64,000 nucleotides of DNA from Ferruginibacter sp. (GTDB lineage Bacteria > Bacteroidota > Bacteroidia > Chitinophagales > Chitinophagaceae), in the NCBI GenBank assembly GCA_030831945.1, contig JAURKC010000008.1, positions 1-64,000 on the forward strand, read 5' to 3'. The notes beneath the pieces were generated by a model, which saw only the letters and a list, made by a program, of their open reading frames with translations, was not told the DNA's origin and did not search any database. Below, piece by piece: positions 9,225 to 17,717 of this stretch; position 1 is the stretch's first letter; the number at the start of each line of letters is the position of its first letter. The translations under genes and the position numbers were made by a program.

Positions 9225-11029
9225 TGAAAAAAATATTTTTCATAATAGTAGTTTTATTTCATGGCTCATTTGTTGAAGCGCAAACTGGTATTGGTACCAC
9301 TGCGCCAGTAAATAAATTGCAAATTGAAGCAACTACTGCTGACCCTGCAACATCTGGTGCAACTGCAAATGGTAATTTAAGATTAGGTGGAACGGGTGCA
9401 TCACATGTGTTGGATTTTGGATTAAGTTCATCTTCCACTTATTCCTGGTTACAGGCAAGATCCAAATCGGCTTATGGTACTTATTATAATTTAGCACTTA
9501 ATCCTAATGGAGGACTAGTGGGAATTGGAACTACCTCTCCATCAACCACTTTAACAGTGGGAAATACATTAGGTACAGTGGGAGGAGAGATTTTATTAAA
9601 TCCAACTTCCACACAATATGAAGGAGGACAAATTATTTTTAAAAGATCTTTACAAGGAAGTACGGTAGATTGGACATTAGACCAATATGGGACAACTCCT
9701 GCGAATGCTAGATTTAGGATATTTAATGGGTCAAGTGAAACAAATGGAATTTCCATTTTAGAAAACGGGAATATAGGATTAGGAACTGCCAATCCTAGTG
9801 CTAAACTTAATTTAGATGGCGGAGGGATACGTATTGCAACAGGATTTGGTAATTCAACTAATAGACCAGGTTTAAATGCCGGGAGTATTGGGAATTATGA
9901 AATAAGGGCAGTGGGTGCTGGTGGGTCAGGCAGTGCTCAAAATGATGGGGGAGATGATGGTTTTTTAAGGTTATCCGCAGGGGGAGGAACTAGTACAAGC
10001 GCACAAACATCCATTGATATTTCTGGCTTTTCTACTGTAGCTGATATGTCTAATACCATTGCAATGAGAACAGCTGGAACGGAGCGATTTAGAATCAATG
10101 CCGATGGAAAAATGGGTGTAGGTATTTCCAGTCCATCTGCTACGTTTCATATTCAAAATGGGAATACGGCAGGTCCAACAGATCCTGCAAATAACACATT
10201 ACCTAGTATCTATCTTAACAATACAAATTCCACCTCCACTTCTGCAAATTCCATACTCGCCCTACGTACGACAGGAAGTGGTGGAGGAAGCCCCTTTATT
10301 TCATTCGATATTAGTGGTGTACGGGGATATTCTATGGGAATGGATAATGGCGATGGAGATAAATTTAAAATTATACCTAATTGGAATTTTATAGGTTTAA
10401 ATTCGCCCATTTTAACCATTGACACTGATAATAAAGTGGGTATAGGAACCGCTTCACCAAGAGTAAAACTACATGTTCAAACAGCAGATCAAAATTCTGT
10501 TTATATAGAAAGTACAACAAGCGATAACAATGGAATGTTTATTTTAAATGCCAATACAGATCAAAACTGGGGAGCTAACTGGCATGAGTTTATGTATTTT
10601 CAAAAACAGGGAAATGCACTTGGCTGGATTGGAGCTGCAAATAATGGCACAGGGGTAAGTTATAATACAAGTTCTGATTATCGTTTAAAAACGGATTTAA
10701 AAAATTATAGTGGACTTGACCTTGTGAACAAAATTAAAACCTACGACTTTGCTTGGAAAACGAATAGTTCAAGAATGCATGGTGTAATGGCACATGAATT
10801 ACAAGAGATTTTACCTTATGCGGTAAGTGGATCAAAAGATGCCGTAGATGAGAGTGGCAAAATGAAAATTCAAGGAGTAGATTATGGCAGAATTACCCCC
10901 GTTTTGGTTAAGGCCATCCAAGAGCAAGATATTAAAATCAATCAATTGGCTAAAGAAAAAATTGAGTTACAAGAAATTATAATAGACATGCAGCGTCGTT
11001 TGTTAATATTAGAAAATAAAAATAAATAA
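9224..11029 (+). CDS. secreted tail-fibre-like protein with S74 intramolecular chaperone domain
   Basis: The start is GTG at 9224, overlapping the previous stop by one base. A signal peptide (about residues 1-19, cleaved after VEAQ) leads into TGIGTTAPVNKLQ. The middle holds repeated GIGT.(S/N)PSA beta-strand units and a GNYEIRAV...DGFLRLSAGGGT module shared with the 594-residue gene downstream. The C-terminal ~118 residues are a Peptidase_S74 domain: SDYRLK at 484-489 supplies the Ser484/Lys489 dyad known for endosialidase-type chaperones, followed by MHGVMAHELQEILP and a C-terminal coiled coil. S74 domains trimerise beta-helical fibres and then cut themselves off. A surface-exposed or released trimeric fibre is expected. 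Confidence 0.88.
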   Translation: MKKIFFIIVVLFHGSFVEAQTGIGTTAPVNKLQIEATTADPATSGATANGNLRLGGTGASHVLDFGLSSSSTYSWLQARSKSAYGTYYNLALNPNGGLVGIGTTSPSTTLTVGNTLGTVGGEILLNPTSTQYEGGQIIFKRSLQGSTVDWTLDQYGTTPANARFRIFNGSSETNGISILENGNIGLGTANPSAKLNLDGGGIRIATGFGNSTNRPGLNAGSIGNYEIRAVGAGGSGSAQNDGGDDGFLRLSAGGGTSTSAQTSIDISGFSTVADMSNTIAMRTAGTERFRINADGKMGVGISSPSATFHIQNGNTAGPTDPANNTLPSIYLNNTNSTSTSANSILALRTTGSGGGSPFISFDISGVRGYSMGMDNGDGDKFKIIPNWNFIGLNSPILTIDTDNKVGIGTASPRVKLHVQTADQNSVYIESTTSDNNGMFILNANTDQNWGANWHEFMYFQKQGNALGWIGAANNGTGVSYNTSSDYRLKTDLKNYSGLDLVNKIKTYDFAWKTNSSRMHGVMAHELQEILPYAVSGSKDAVDESGKMKIQGVDYGRITPVLVKAIQEQDIKINQLAKEKIELQEIIIDMQRRLLILENKNK

Positions 11030-11035
11030 TAGAAA

Positions 11036-11698
11036 ATGAAAAAGCTACTTATTATTTTATTGTTTATTTATTCTGGTTCTTATGCTCAAACTGGCATTGG
11101 GACATCAACGCCTAATGCTTCTGCAAAACTTGAAGTAGCATCTACAGATAAGGGTTTATTAATTCCTAGAATGACAAAAGCGCAAAGAGAGGCAATAACT
11201 CTTTCTGGTGCTGCAAATGGTTTATTGGTTTATCAAACGGATGATCTTGCAGGTTTTTATGTAAATACGAGTACAACAACAACACCTGCATGGACCAGAG
11301 TTAATTCCAATTGGAATAGAACTGGAAATGATATTTCTTATACAGCAGGTAATATTTCGACAACCGGTGCATTAACTGGTGGCAATTCAAGCACATCCAA
11401 TCTTTCTGGATTTGCAGCAAATGTTGCGTCTATTTCTGCAAATTATTCAATTACTTCAGCAGACAATGGCAAAGTGATCCAATCTACTAGTGCTTCTGCA
11501 ATTACTATTACAATACCAACTGGACTGCCAACTGGTTTTAATTGTACAGTGGTTCAAATGGGTGCAGGACAAGTCACTTTTTCTGGCACTTATTTAAATA
11601 GAACAGGCTTTAGTAAAACAGCGAGTCAGTATTCGGTAGTAAGTATTCTTCACCTAGGTGGTAATAGTATTATTGTTACAGGAGAAATGAGTAATTAG
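11036..11698 (+). CDS. secreted fibre-tip-like protein (220 aa)
   Basis: A signal peptide (residues 1-17, cleaved at SYAQ) is followed by TGIGTSTPNASAKLEV, the standard opening of Bacteroidota fibre proteins, then KGLLIPRMTKAQREAI and GLLVYQTDD. The second half (SADNGKVIQSTSASAITITI, then VVQMGAGQVTFSG) matches the pattern of phage tail-fibre tip or receptor-binding modules (ADAGK..RV...A.TVTIP...QLGAGQVTF). It starts 6 bases after the S74 gene and ends one base before the next ATG, so it belongs to the same operon. The target is unknown. Confidence 0.75.
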   Translation: MKKLLIILLFIYSGSYAQTGIGTSTPNASAKLEVASTDKGLLIPRMTKAQREAITLSGAANGLLVYQTDDLAGFYVNTSTTTTPAWTRVNSNWNRTGNDISYTAGNISTTGALTGGNSSTSNLSGFAANVASISANYSITSADNGKVIQSTSASAITITIPTGLPTGFNCTVVQMGAGQVTFSGTYLNRTGFSKTASQYSVVSILHLGGNSIIVTGEMSN

Positions 11699-11699
11699 T

Positions 11700-14198
11700 A
11701 TGAAACAGTTTATCACGTTATTTTTACTTTCTTTATTAACATTATATAGCACCGCTCAAATTGGGTTACCAATTCAACAATCTGTTTTACCTAAAAATAG
11801 TTTAGTGGTCAATTATGATTTTTCGAAATCTTCTGGTTTTACACGTGGAGCTACCACTGCTACTAATTTAGCTGGAACAGCTTCAGGTAATTCTACTTTG
11901 TATAATGCACCTATTTTCATGAATTCATTGGGATTTATTTCATTTAATGGATCCAATCAATATCTAGCTACACCTAATTTGAGAACCTATTTCAAATCGG
12001 TGAATACCAGTGTTCAAAAAAGCTTTACCATGAGCTTTTGGTTCTACCCTATAACATCCACCGGTGTATTAATTAGTGAGTTAGATTCACATACACCCAG
12101 TGGAGGTTGGCATGCATCCAACATTGAAATATTTAATGGTTTTATTAAATATCGAATTTGGAGTGGTCCAATTATAACTTCAACATCAGCTGTTAATTTA
12201 AATCAATGGCATCATGTCGTATTGGTATATGACGGCACATCGGTAAAAGGTTATTTAAATGGAGTTTTACAAGGTACGCAAGTAGGAGCAAGAGAAATAC
12301 CTCCAACAAGCCAAAACTATGCAATTGGCGCAGGAGAGACCACTAATATGGGAACAGGCGCGTATGGTAATTTTCATTTAGCGCAATTTAAATTACATAA
12401 TCTTCCATTGACAGATCAAGATATTTTATTAGACTACGAATCAAGAAAAGGTGAGTTTGATTATACCATACATAGCCCTTCAACTAATTCTAATCCTACT
12501 TATTGGGGTGTTTCGAGCGTATGGGCTGGAGAAACAACATTTAGTCAAGATCATTATACGCCTTGGTTAAATAATACTCGTTTAGGTTGGGCAGCAGGTG
12601 CTAATGATGCAAATCAATGGATTACTTTAAGTTATGATGAACCGGCATACATAAAAGGAGTTGTAATACAACCTAGAGCAAATTCAGGAAATCAATTTGT
12701 AACCAAAGTACATGTGGAGACCAGCTTGACTGGCGCTGCTCCATGGACTAGGGTTTTAAGTGATGTGACTTTAGGGACTAACGCAACAGATGATGCACGT
12801 GTACTTTTTCCTACAAGTGTTTTTGCAAAATCAGTTAGAATATTACCTGTTACATGGACAAATCATATTACCATTAGATTAGGTTTATTAGTAAAGCCAA
12901 ATCTTACAAATACCTCTAATAACCTAGTATTGCATTATAATCCAGGGATGACAGAAAGTTATCCAGGAACCGGTACGAGTTTAATTGATTTATCAGGTAA
13001 TGGGTTAAACGGAACGATGAGTAATCTTACTTATAGTAATTCTGCTTTTACTTTTAATGGTACTAATTCACAGGTAAACATACCAGACAATGCCGCTTTA
13101 GAACCAGGTACTGGAAGTTGGACCATTGAAGTTTGGTTTAACAATGCTGGTTCATCTGGAACTGTACTTGGAAAATATAATAACGGCGGGAATGGATCAA
13201 ATATATCTTATGCATTGCGCTTAGTTGGTTCAAACGCGATACGTGCAGACTTTAGTAATGGAACCACTGCGCTGGTCACTGATAATTTCACTTTTAATGC
13301 GAACACTTGGGTTCAGATGGTGTATGTTTGGGACAAGACAAATAATAATATTTACACTTATTCAGATGGCGTTTTAAAACAAACTAAAGCCATAAGTATT
13401 TCTGGTGGGATTTTAAATGCGTCAACAAATTTATACTTAGGTTCTTACAATGGTGGCGAGTATTCGCAATATTTTACAGGAAAAATGGGTATTGTTAGGC
13501 TGTATAAAAAAGCATTGAGTGCTTCAGAGGTTTTAAAAAACTATGATGCTAGCAAAGCCAATTATGGGATTATTCAAAATGGACTTATTATGAATTTAGC
13601 GACTGCTCCGAGTAGCGGTTCAACTTGGACGGATAAGTCAGGTAATGGAAATAATGCAACCTTAGTTAGTTCACCAACTTATACTGCTTCTAATGGCGGC
13701 GGTTATACAACTTCAGCTAGTTCTTATATTTCTACAAGTTATAATTTGCCAAATACTTTTACAATAAGTGTGGCTGCTTCATTTAATCCAGTAAATTATT
13801 GGGCTACCATTTGGGGTAATGAAAGTTGGACTGCACAAAAGGGGTATATCGCTTACTTTAAAAACGCCACTAATATAGATATTGGTAGTCCATCAGGTGA
13901 AGTCACAGTTCCAATAAATGACTACAATACTGTTCATATTTGGGACTTTACCGTCAATGGAACTGGTTATGTATTGTATAAGGATGGGGTAGTTTTTGGT
14001 ACAGGCACTTTTACTGCTCCAGTTGGTGGAGTTAGTAACAATGGATTATATTTTGGTGCAAGACATACCAATGGAGGAACTGGTGCTCAAGATTTTGGTC
14101 CTGGAACTTATTATAGCATGCGGGTTTATAATAGAGCTTTGAGTTTGGATGAAGTGAAAACTAATTTTTCTTTTTTGAAAAGTAGTTATGGTTTATAA
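11700..14198 (+). CDS. secreted multi-LamG (concanavalin A-like) protein (832 aa)
   Basis: After a signal peptide (cleaved near STAQ, residue 19) there are three LamG/Laminin_G_3-type modules. The first (about residues 50-245) has SFTMSFWFYP, WHHVVLVYDG and a KLHNLPLTDQDI-type ending. The second (about 405-620) has WTIEVWFNN, WVQMVYVWD and LYKKALSASEVLKNYDA. The third (about 625-832) ends RVYNRALSLDEVKTNF. Between the first and second, about residues 255-395 look like a discoidin-type domain (NQWITLSYDEPAYIKGVVIQPR, then SVRILPVTW). All these folds bind sugars or other surface ligands. The gene starts one base after the previous stop. A ligand-binding surface partner of the fibres is plausible. 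No T9SS tail is seen. Confidence 0.8.
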   Translation: MKQFITLFLLSLLTLYSTAQIGLPIQQSVLPKNSLVVNYDFSKSSGFTRGATTATNLAGTASGNSTLYNAPIFMNSLGFISFNGSNQYLATPNLRTYFKSVNTSVQKSFTMSFWFYPITSTGVLISELDSHTPSGGWHASNIEIFNGFIKYRIWSGPIITSTSAVNLNQWHHVVLVYDGTSVKGYLNGVLQGTQVGAREIPPTSQNYAIGAGETTNMGTGAYGNFHLAQFKLHNLPLTDQDILLDYESRKGEFDYTIHSPSTNSNPTYWGVSSVWAGETTFSQDHYTPWLNNTRLGWAAGANDANQWITLSYDEPAYIKGVVIQPRANSGNQFVTKVHVETSLTGAAPWTRVLSDVTLGTNATDDARVLFPTSVFAKSVRILPVTWTNHITIRLGLLVKPNLTNTSNNLVLHYNPGMTESYPGTGTSLIDLSGNGLNGTMSNLTYSNSAFTFNGTNSQVNIPDNAALEPGTGSWTIEVWFNNAGSSGTVLGKYNNGGNGSNISYALRLVGSNAIRADFSNGTTALVTDNFTFNANTWVQMVYVWDKTNNNIYTYSDGVLKQTKAISISGGILNASTNLYLGSYNGGEYSQYFTGKMGIVRLYKKALSASEVLKNYDASKANYGIIQNGLIMNLATAPSSGSTWTDKSGNGNNATLVSSPTYTASNGGGYTTSASSYISTSYNLPNTFTISVAASFNPVNYWATIWGNESWTAQKGYIAYFKNATNIDIGSPSGEVTVPINDYNTVHIWDFTVNGTGYVLYKDGVVFGTGTFTAPVGGVSNNGLYFGARHTNGGTGAQDFGPGTYYSMRVYNRALSLDEVKTNFSFLKSSYGL

Positions 14199-14256
14199 TT
14201 TAGAAATTAGGTTAAAAAATGAACAATCGAGTTGCAGCGTTCATTTCTAAAGATTA

Positions 14257-14289
14257 ATAAATTATGCAAAAGGCTATAAATTATGCAAA
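14257..14289 (+). repeat. 14-bp direct repeat, possible operator
   Basis: ATAAATTATGCAAA occurs at 14257-14270 and again at 14276-14289, 19 bases apart centre to centre (just under two helical turns). It lies 64-96 bases upstream of the 14353 ATG, in the only sizeable gap (154 bases) inside the later part of the fibre cluster. A dimeric regulator, possibly the LuxR-type protein, could bind here; this is inference. Confidence 0.35.
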
Positions 14290-14352
14290 TCGAATGAAAA
14301 CAGAATTTTTACTTTTAATATCTAACTCTATCTTGTATACAACCTTTTAATT

Positions 14353-15486
14353 ATGAGTAGACAAATTTTATTTATTGTAGGGTTGTTTTTTTCAGTGCAT
14401 TTGTTTGCTCAAACTGGAATAGGCACCACATCGCCAGATGCTTCTGCTAAACTAGATGTTTCTGCAAGCAATAAAGGTTTTTTACCTCCTCGTGTAACAT
14501 TAACAAGTAAAACTGATAATTCAACCGTACCAAATCCAGCAACTGGTTTATTGGTTTATAATACTGGAACTAATCCAAATTTGGTTGCAGGTTATTATTA
14601 TTGGAATGGTTCTAGTTGGGCTACAATCGCTACTGCAACTGGTTCAGGGGTTAGTTCATCCTATTTGCGAGGTACTCGAACAACAGCTCAAACAGCCGGA
14701 TTAAGTACCAACGGGCTTGTTGCTTTTACACAAGTAGACCAAAGTGCCGGACAGGATGTTTCATTAAATACTAGTACTGGTCAAATTACACTAGCAGCTG
14801 GTAGAACTTATCGATTACAAGCTCAAGTGCCAACTTTCCAAACCTCTGCCTCCGATGCTCGCCCACAATTTGGATGGTATAACGAAACTACTGGTGCATA
14901 TGTAGGTAGTAGTTCGGCTTCATATTCTGGAGCTAGTACTGCAGGTTATGGAGCAACGGGTGGAATAAGTGATGCTGTTATTACAACTTCTGTTCAGACA
15001 GTCGTTTCGTATAGAATAATTCAAACTTTTAATACCAATCAACTAGGCGGGAGCATAGATTTTTTAACTACAGGTTCGTATCCATGGTTTACTATAGAAG
15101 TAATTTCAGGAAATCAACCTATACAATCAGATAATATTGCCAAATTTGTAGATGATGGAGTGCCTGTTGTTTTTGGTGATATTCAAGTGCAAATGACTAC
15201 TGGGGGAAGTAGGAGTTTACAAATTAGAACAACAGGTATAAGTTTTACTGCCGAAGTATCAGCTTATACAACCTATTCATCAAGTGCTTTCACACATTTC
15301 GCGAATGTTACACAGACAGTGAATTCAACATTTGCTTACATCGGTACAACATGGAGCTTTGCTACAGATGGAGATTTAGCTGTGTATTATGTGCGCGATT
15401 CAACCAATAGTCGTTTTTATCGAATCACATTAATGGTTGGGCCTAGTTATAAAAACAATATAATTTCAATTGAAAAAATAATTTAA
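14353..15486 (+). CDS. secreted fibre-associated protein with ISIE C-terminal domain (377 aa)
   Basis: A signal peptide (residues 1-19, cleaved at LFAQ) precedes TGIGTTSPDASAKLDV, KGFLPPRVTL, GLLVYNTGT and GYYYWNGSSWATI, the common N-terminal module of this family. The middle (about residues 105-255) resembles a C1q/TNF-like beta domain (TGQITLAAGRTYRLQAQVP, QFGWYNETTGAYVG). The last ~115 residues form a C-terminal domain ending DSTNSRFYRITLMVG and IISIEKII that is clearly homologous to the end of the next gene. The stop overlaps the next ATG (TAATG), which indicates translational coupling. Confidence 0.75.
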   Translation: MSRQILFIVGLFFSVHLFAQTGIGTTSPDASAKLDVSASNKGFLPPRVTLTSKTDNSTVPNPATGLLVYNTGTNPNLVAGYYYWNGSSWATIATATGSGVSSSYLRGTRTTAQTAGLSTNGLVAFTQVDQSAGQDVSLNTSTGQITLAAGRTYRLQAQVPTFQTSASDARPQFGWYNETTGAYVGSSSASYSGASTAGYGATGGISDAVITTSVQTVVSYRIIQTFNTNQLGGSIDFLTTGSYPWFTIEVISGNQPIQSDNIAKFVDDGVPVVFGDIQVQMTTGGSRSLQIRTTGISFTAEVSAYTTYSSSAFTHFANVTQTVNSTFAYIGTTWSFATDGDLAVYYVRDSTNSRFYRITLMVGPSYKNNIISIEKII

Positions 15487-15613
15487 TGAAAAATATTTTA
15501 ATCATAATATTATATTTATTTTATCTGCAAGCATCTTTGCGCAAACTGGTATAGGTACAACAATACCTCATGCTTCTGCAAAACTTGATGTAAGTGCAAC
15601 TAACAAAGGTTTT
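15486..15613 (+). other. frameshifted signal-peptide start of the following gene
   Basis: The natural start is the ATG at 15486, overlapping the previous stop. It reads MKNILIIILYLFYLQASLRK and stops after 22 codons. In the -1 frame the same DNA reads IIFILSASIFAQTGIGTTIPHASAKLDV, the expected end of a signal peptide and the family N-terminus, open from 15482 into the large downstream frame but without an ATG. A net loss of one base (or gain of two) between about 15507 and 15522, in TAATATTATATTTATTTT, explains this. It is a true disabling mutation, a switchable site or a sequence error. Confidence 0.75.
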
Positions 15614-17398
15614 TTGCCACCGCGTGTTTCTTTGACGGATGCGTATGATGTTACTACAATACCTTCTCCAGCAACTGGCTTGCTTGTTTATTGTAAGGGA
15701 GATGCAGGTCTTGCAGCTGGTTATTATTTTTTTAACGGAACCGCATGGGCAACTATCGCTAATGCTGGAGGTAGCGGAAGTGTAGCGGCTGAGTTTGGAA
15801 CACAAATCTTAGGTTCTACTGTAGCCGTTAATTCGGCTACACCCGTGGATGTACTTTCTTTTACATTACCTTCACCAGGGACTTGGGAGATTATTTATTT
15901 TCTGCGTGCACAAGGGGCCGCAGGTTTTGCGGCGGAATTTGGCCTCTATGATCCTTCAGGTACCATAGTGCCTAATTCTGAAATTTTGGCTGCTTTTGGT
16001 GAACAAGCATCAACCGGTACAGGAGTCATAAGAGTCACTACCACTGGGTCTGTTACCTATAAATTAAAAGCATGGGCTTCCAATGGTACGTATGGAGTGT
16101 ATTCTGAATTAAATGGAAGAACTGGGGTTACGTGGAAAAAGATAAGTGGCAATGCGCCTGTGACTGGACAGAGTGTGGATTATGTTCAAGCTTCTTTATC
16201 TGCCAATCAAAGTTTATCAGCTGTAGCAAATATAAATTTCAATGTATCATCCGGTGCAGGAATTACAATAACTAGTGGTGGTTTTAATTTGATCGCCAAT
16301 AAAACATATAAATTAGAAGCTGCTCTGGGAGGTACTTCAGGTGGGTATGCGTATTACGGATGGGTTGATAACACCAACACATTACTTTCTGGTGGAAGTA
16401 TCGGTGCAGTGATGAAAGCGGGAAGCGCTTTTACTGATGCACCACAAGATAAAGCGGTCGTTTATTTCACCCCATCTGTTAATAGTACAGTTTATTTAAG
16501 GGTATACAATCTAAGTGGAACGCTAACTGCTTATGCTCCTTCAACGTCTAGTAATTATTCAAGCACTTGGGCAAACATTCAGCAAGTTGGATCTTCTGCT
16601 ATTATAAACCCTTGGACTTTATCTGGAACGAATACTTATAATACTACAGGGAATCTTGGTATTGGAACGAATGCGCCAACTTCAAAATTAAATATTGCTG
16701 GTGGTGGGGTAAGAATTGCATCTGGTCTGGGAAACAGTTCTACTAGGCCATCAGTAAATACTGGTACAATTGGAAATTATGAAATAAGAGGAGTTGGCGG
16801 CGGAGCTTCGCAGGTGGATGGGCAAGATGACGGTTTTTTAAGGCTTTCAGCTGGAGGCGGAACAAATGCTATTCAACAATCTTCTATAGATTTATCTGGG
16901 TATTCTGCTACAGTTCCAGATATGAACAGCAATATAGTAATGCGAACTAGTGGAGCGGAGCGATTGAGGATTGATGCAAGTGGAAATGTAAATGTGACTG
17001 GGAAAATAAATTTAACTGATCCTACCGGTAATGTTTCTACTAAAGCAGCCGCATTTGTAGATGCTGGGACCTTTGTTACGCTTGACAATCTTAAGACAAC
17101 AGTTACAACTTCTGGTGCTCGTGGATTGAGTTTATCAACTGTGACAGGCACATTAAATTTATATGTTCAAGGAGTTTATACAAATCAATCAGGTGCAGCT
17201 TATACAAGTTATACTAATACACCAGTAGCTTATACAACTACTGCAAGTGGTTCAATGTTTGGTTGGAATTTTGAACAGGCAGGGAATACAATAATTTATC
17301 ATTTAACAGATGCTACCAATAGCCGATTGTATCGGGTGACTTTAATAATCATGCCAAGTTTTCTAAAGAACTTCATCTCCATCGAAAGGCTTCTTTAA
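15614..17398 (+). CDS. fibre-associated protein with ISIE C-terminal domain, signal peptide out of frame
   Basis: The frame is open upstream to 15482; 15614 (TTG) is only a nominal start inside KGFLPPRVSL. The family module (GLLVYCKGD, GYYFFNGTAWATI) is followed by two C1q-like beta domains (about residues 60-190 and 195-330), the second with YAYYGWVDNTNTLL. Next come a GIGTNAPTSKLNIAGGG linker and a ~100-residue module (RPSVNTGTIGNYEIRGVGG, DGFLRLSAGGGT, RTSGAERLRIDASG) also present in the S74 protein. The C-terminal domain ends DATNSRLYRVTLII and FISIERLL, homologous to the previous gene. With its signal peptide frameshifted, the product would not be exported as written. Confidence 0.72.
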   Translation: MPPRVSLTDAYDVTTIPSPATGLLVYCKGDAGLAAGYYFFNGTAWATIANAGGSGSVAAEFGTQILGSTVAVNSATPVDVLSFTLPSPGTWEIIYFLRAQGAAGFAAEFGLYDPSGTIVPNSEILAAFGEQASTGTGVIRVTTTGSVTYKLKAWASNGTYGVYSELNGRTGVTWKKISGNAPVTGQSVDYVQASLSANQSLSAVANINFNVSSGAGITITSGGFNLIANKTYKLEAALGGTSGGYAYYGWVDNTNTLLSGGSIGAVMKAGSAFTDAPQDKAVVYFTPSVNSTVYLRVYNLSGTLTAYAPSTSSNYSSTWANIQQVGSSAIINPWTLSGTNTYNTTGNLGIGTNAPTSKLNIAGGGVRIASGLGNSSTRPSVNTGTIGNYEIRGVGGGASQVDGQDDGFLRLSAGGGTNAIQQSSIDLSGYSATVPDMNSNIVMRTSGAERLRIDASGNVNVTGKINLTDPTGNVSTKAAAFVDAGTFVTLDNLKTTVTTSGARGLSLSTVTGTLNLYVQGVYTNQSGAAYTSYTNTPVAYTTTASGSMFGWNFEQAGNTIIYHLTDATNSRLYRVTLIIMPSFLKNFISIERLL

Positions 17399-17450
17399 TA
17401 AAAAATCCAACGAATAATAAAAATAGAATTAAAAAAAACAATCATTGATA

Positions 17451-17561
17451 ATGGTAAAAAGTATCGATAAAAAGCCATTCAGTTCCCTTTCCGAAAGAGA
17501 GCGAGAAATCTTAGAATTAATGCTGATAGGGGAGTCTTTAAAAAGAATTTCAAGGTCTTAA
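17451..17561 (+). pseudogene. truncated LuxR/GerE-type HTH gene (36 codons)
   Basis: An ATG at 17451 opens 36 codons ending in TAA at 17559-17561. KPFSSLSEREREILELMLIG followed by ESLKRIS aligns with NPFNILSKREKEVLDLMLQG and VQVKDIS of the orphan regulator at 9000. The frame stops before the second recognition helix, so it cannot bind DNA as a normal GerE domain. It is the remnant of a second HTH gene at the distal end of the fibre cluster. The rest of this gap (17399-17450 and 17562-17717) is AT-rich and I see nothing else in it. Confidence 0.8.
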
Positions 17562-17717
17562 CTTTAATTATTCCTAATTAGGTTTAAATTTCTTTAACCA
17601 AATAGCCCGCACCTTTTTTTAACTTTTTATAATTTAAATATTTGATTAACACTGATTTAAAAACTAAATTCAATTTTTTAATAAGGTTTCTTTATTTTTT
17701 TAAATAAATATTTTGTC

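Noticed and set aside
14217..14246. Hairpin AAATGAAC/GTTCATTT as a terminator after the LamG gene
   Set aside because: It has an 8-base stem, but a 14-base loop and no T-run after it, so it is too weak to call.
15500..15525. Programmed -1 ribosomal frameshift site in the signal peptide
   Set aside because: The shift direction fits, but no X XXY YYZ slippery heptamer in the zero frame and no clear downstream stem are visible; mutation or sequence error is simpler.
1261..17398. Prophage or contractile injection system because of tail-fibre, S74 and tip motifs
   Set aside because: No capsid, tail sheath, baseplate, terminase, lysis or integrase genes are present, and nearly all these proteins carry Sec signal peptides, which phage and injection-system fibres lack.
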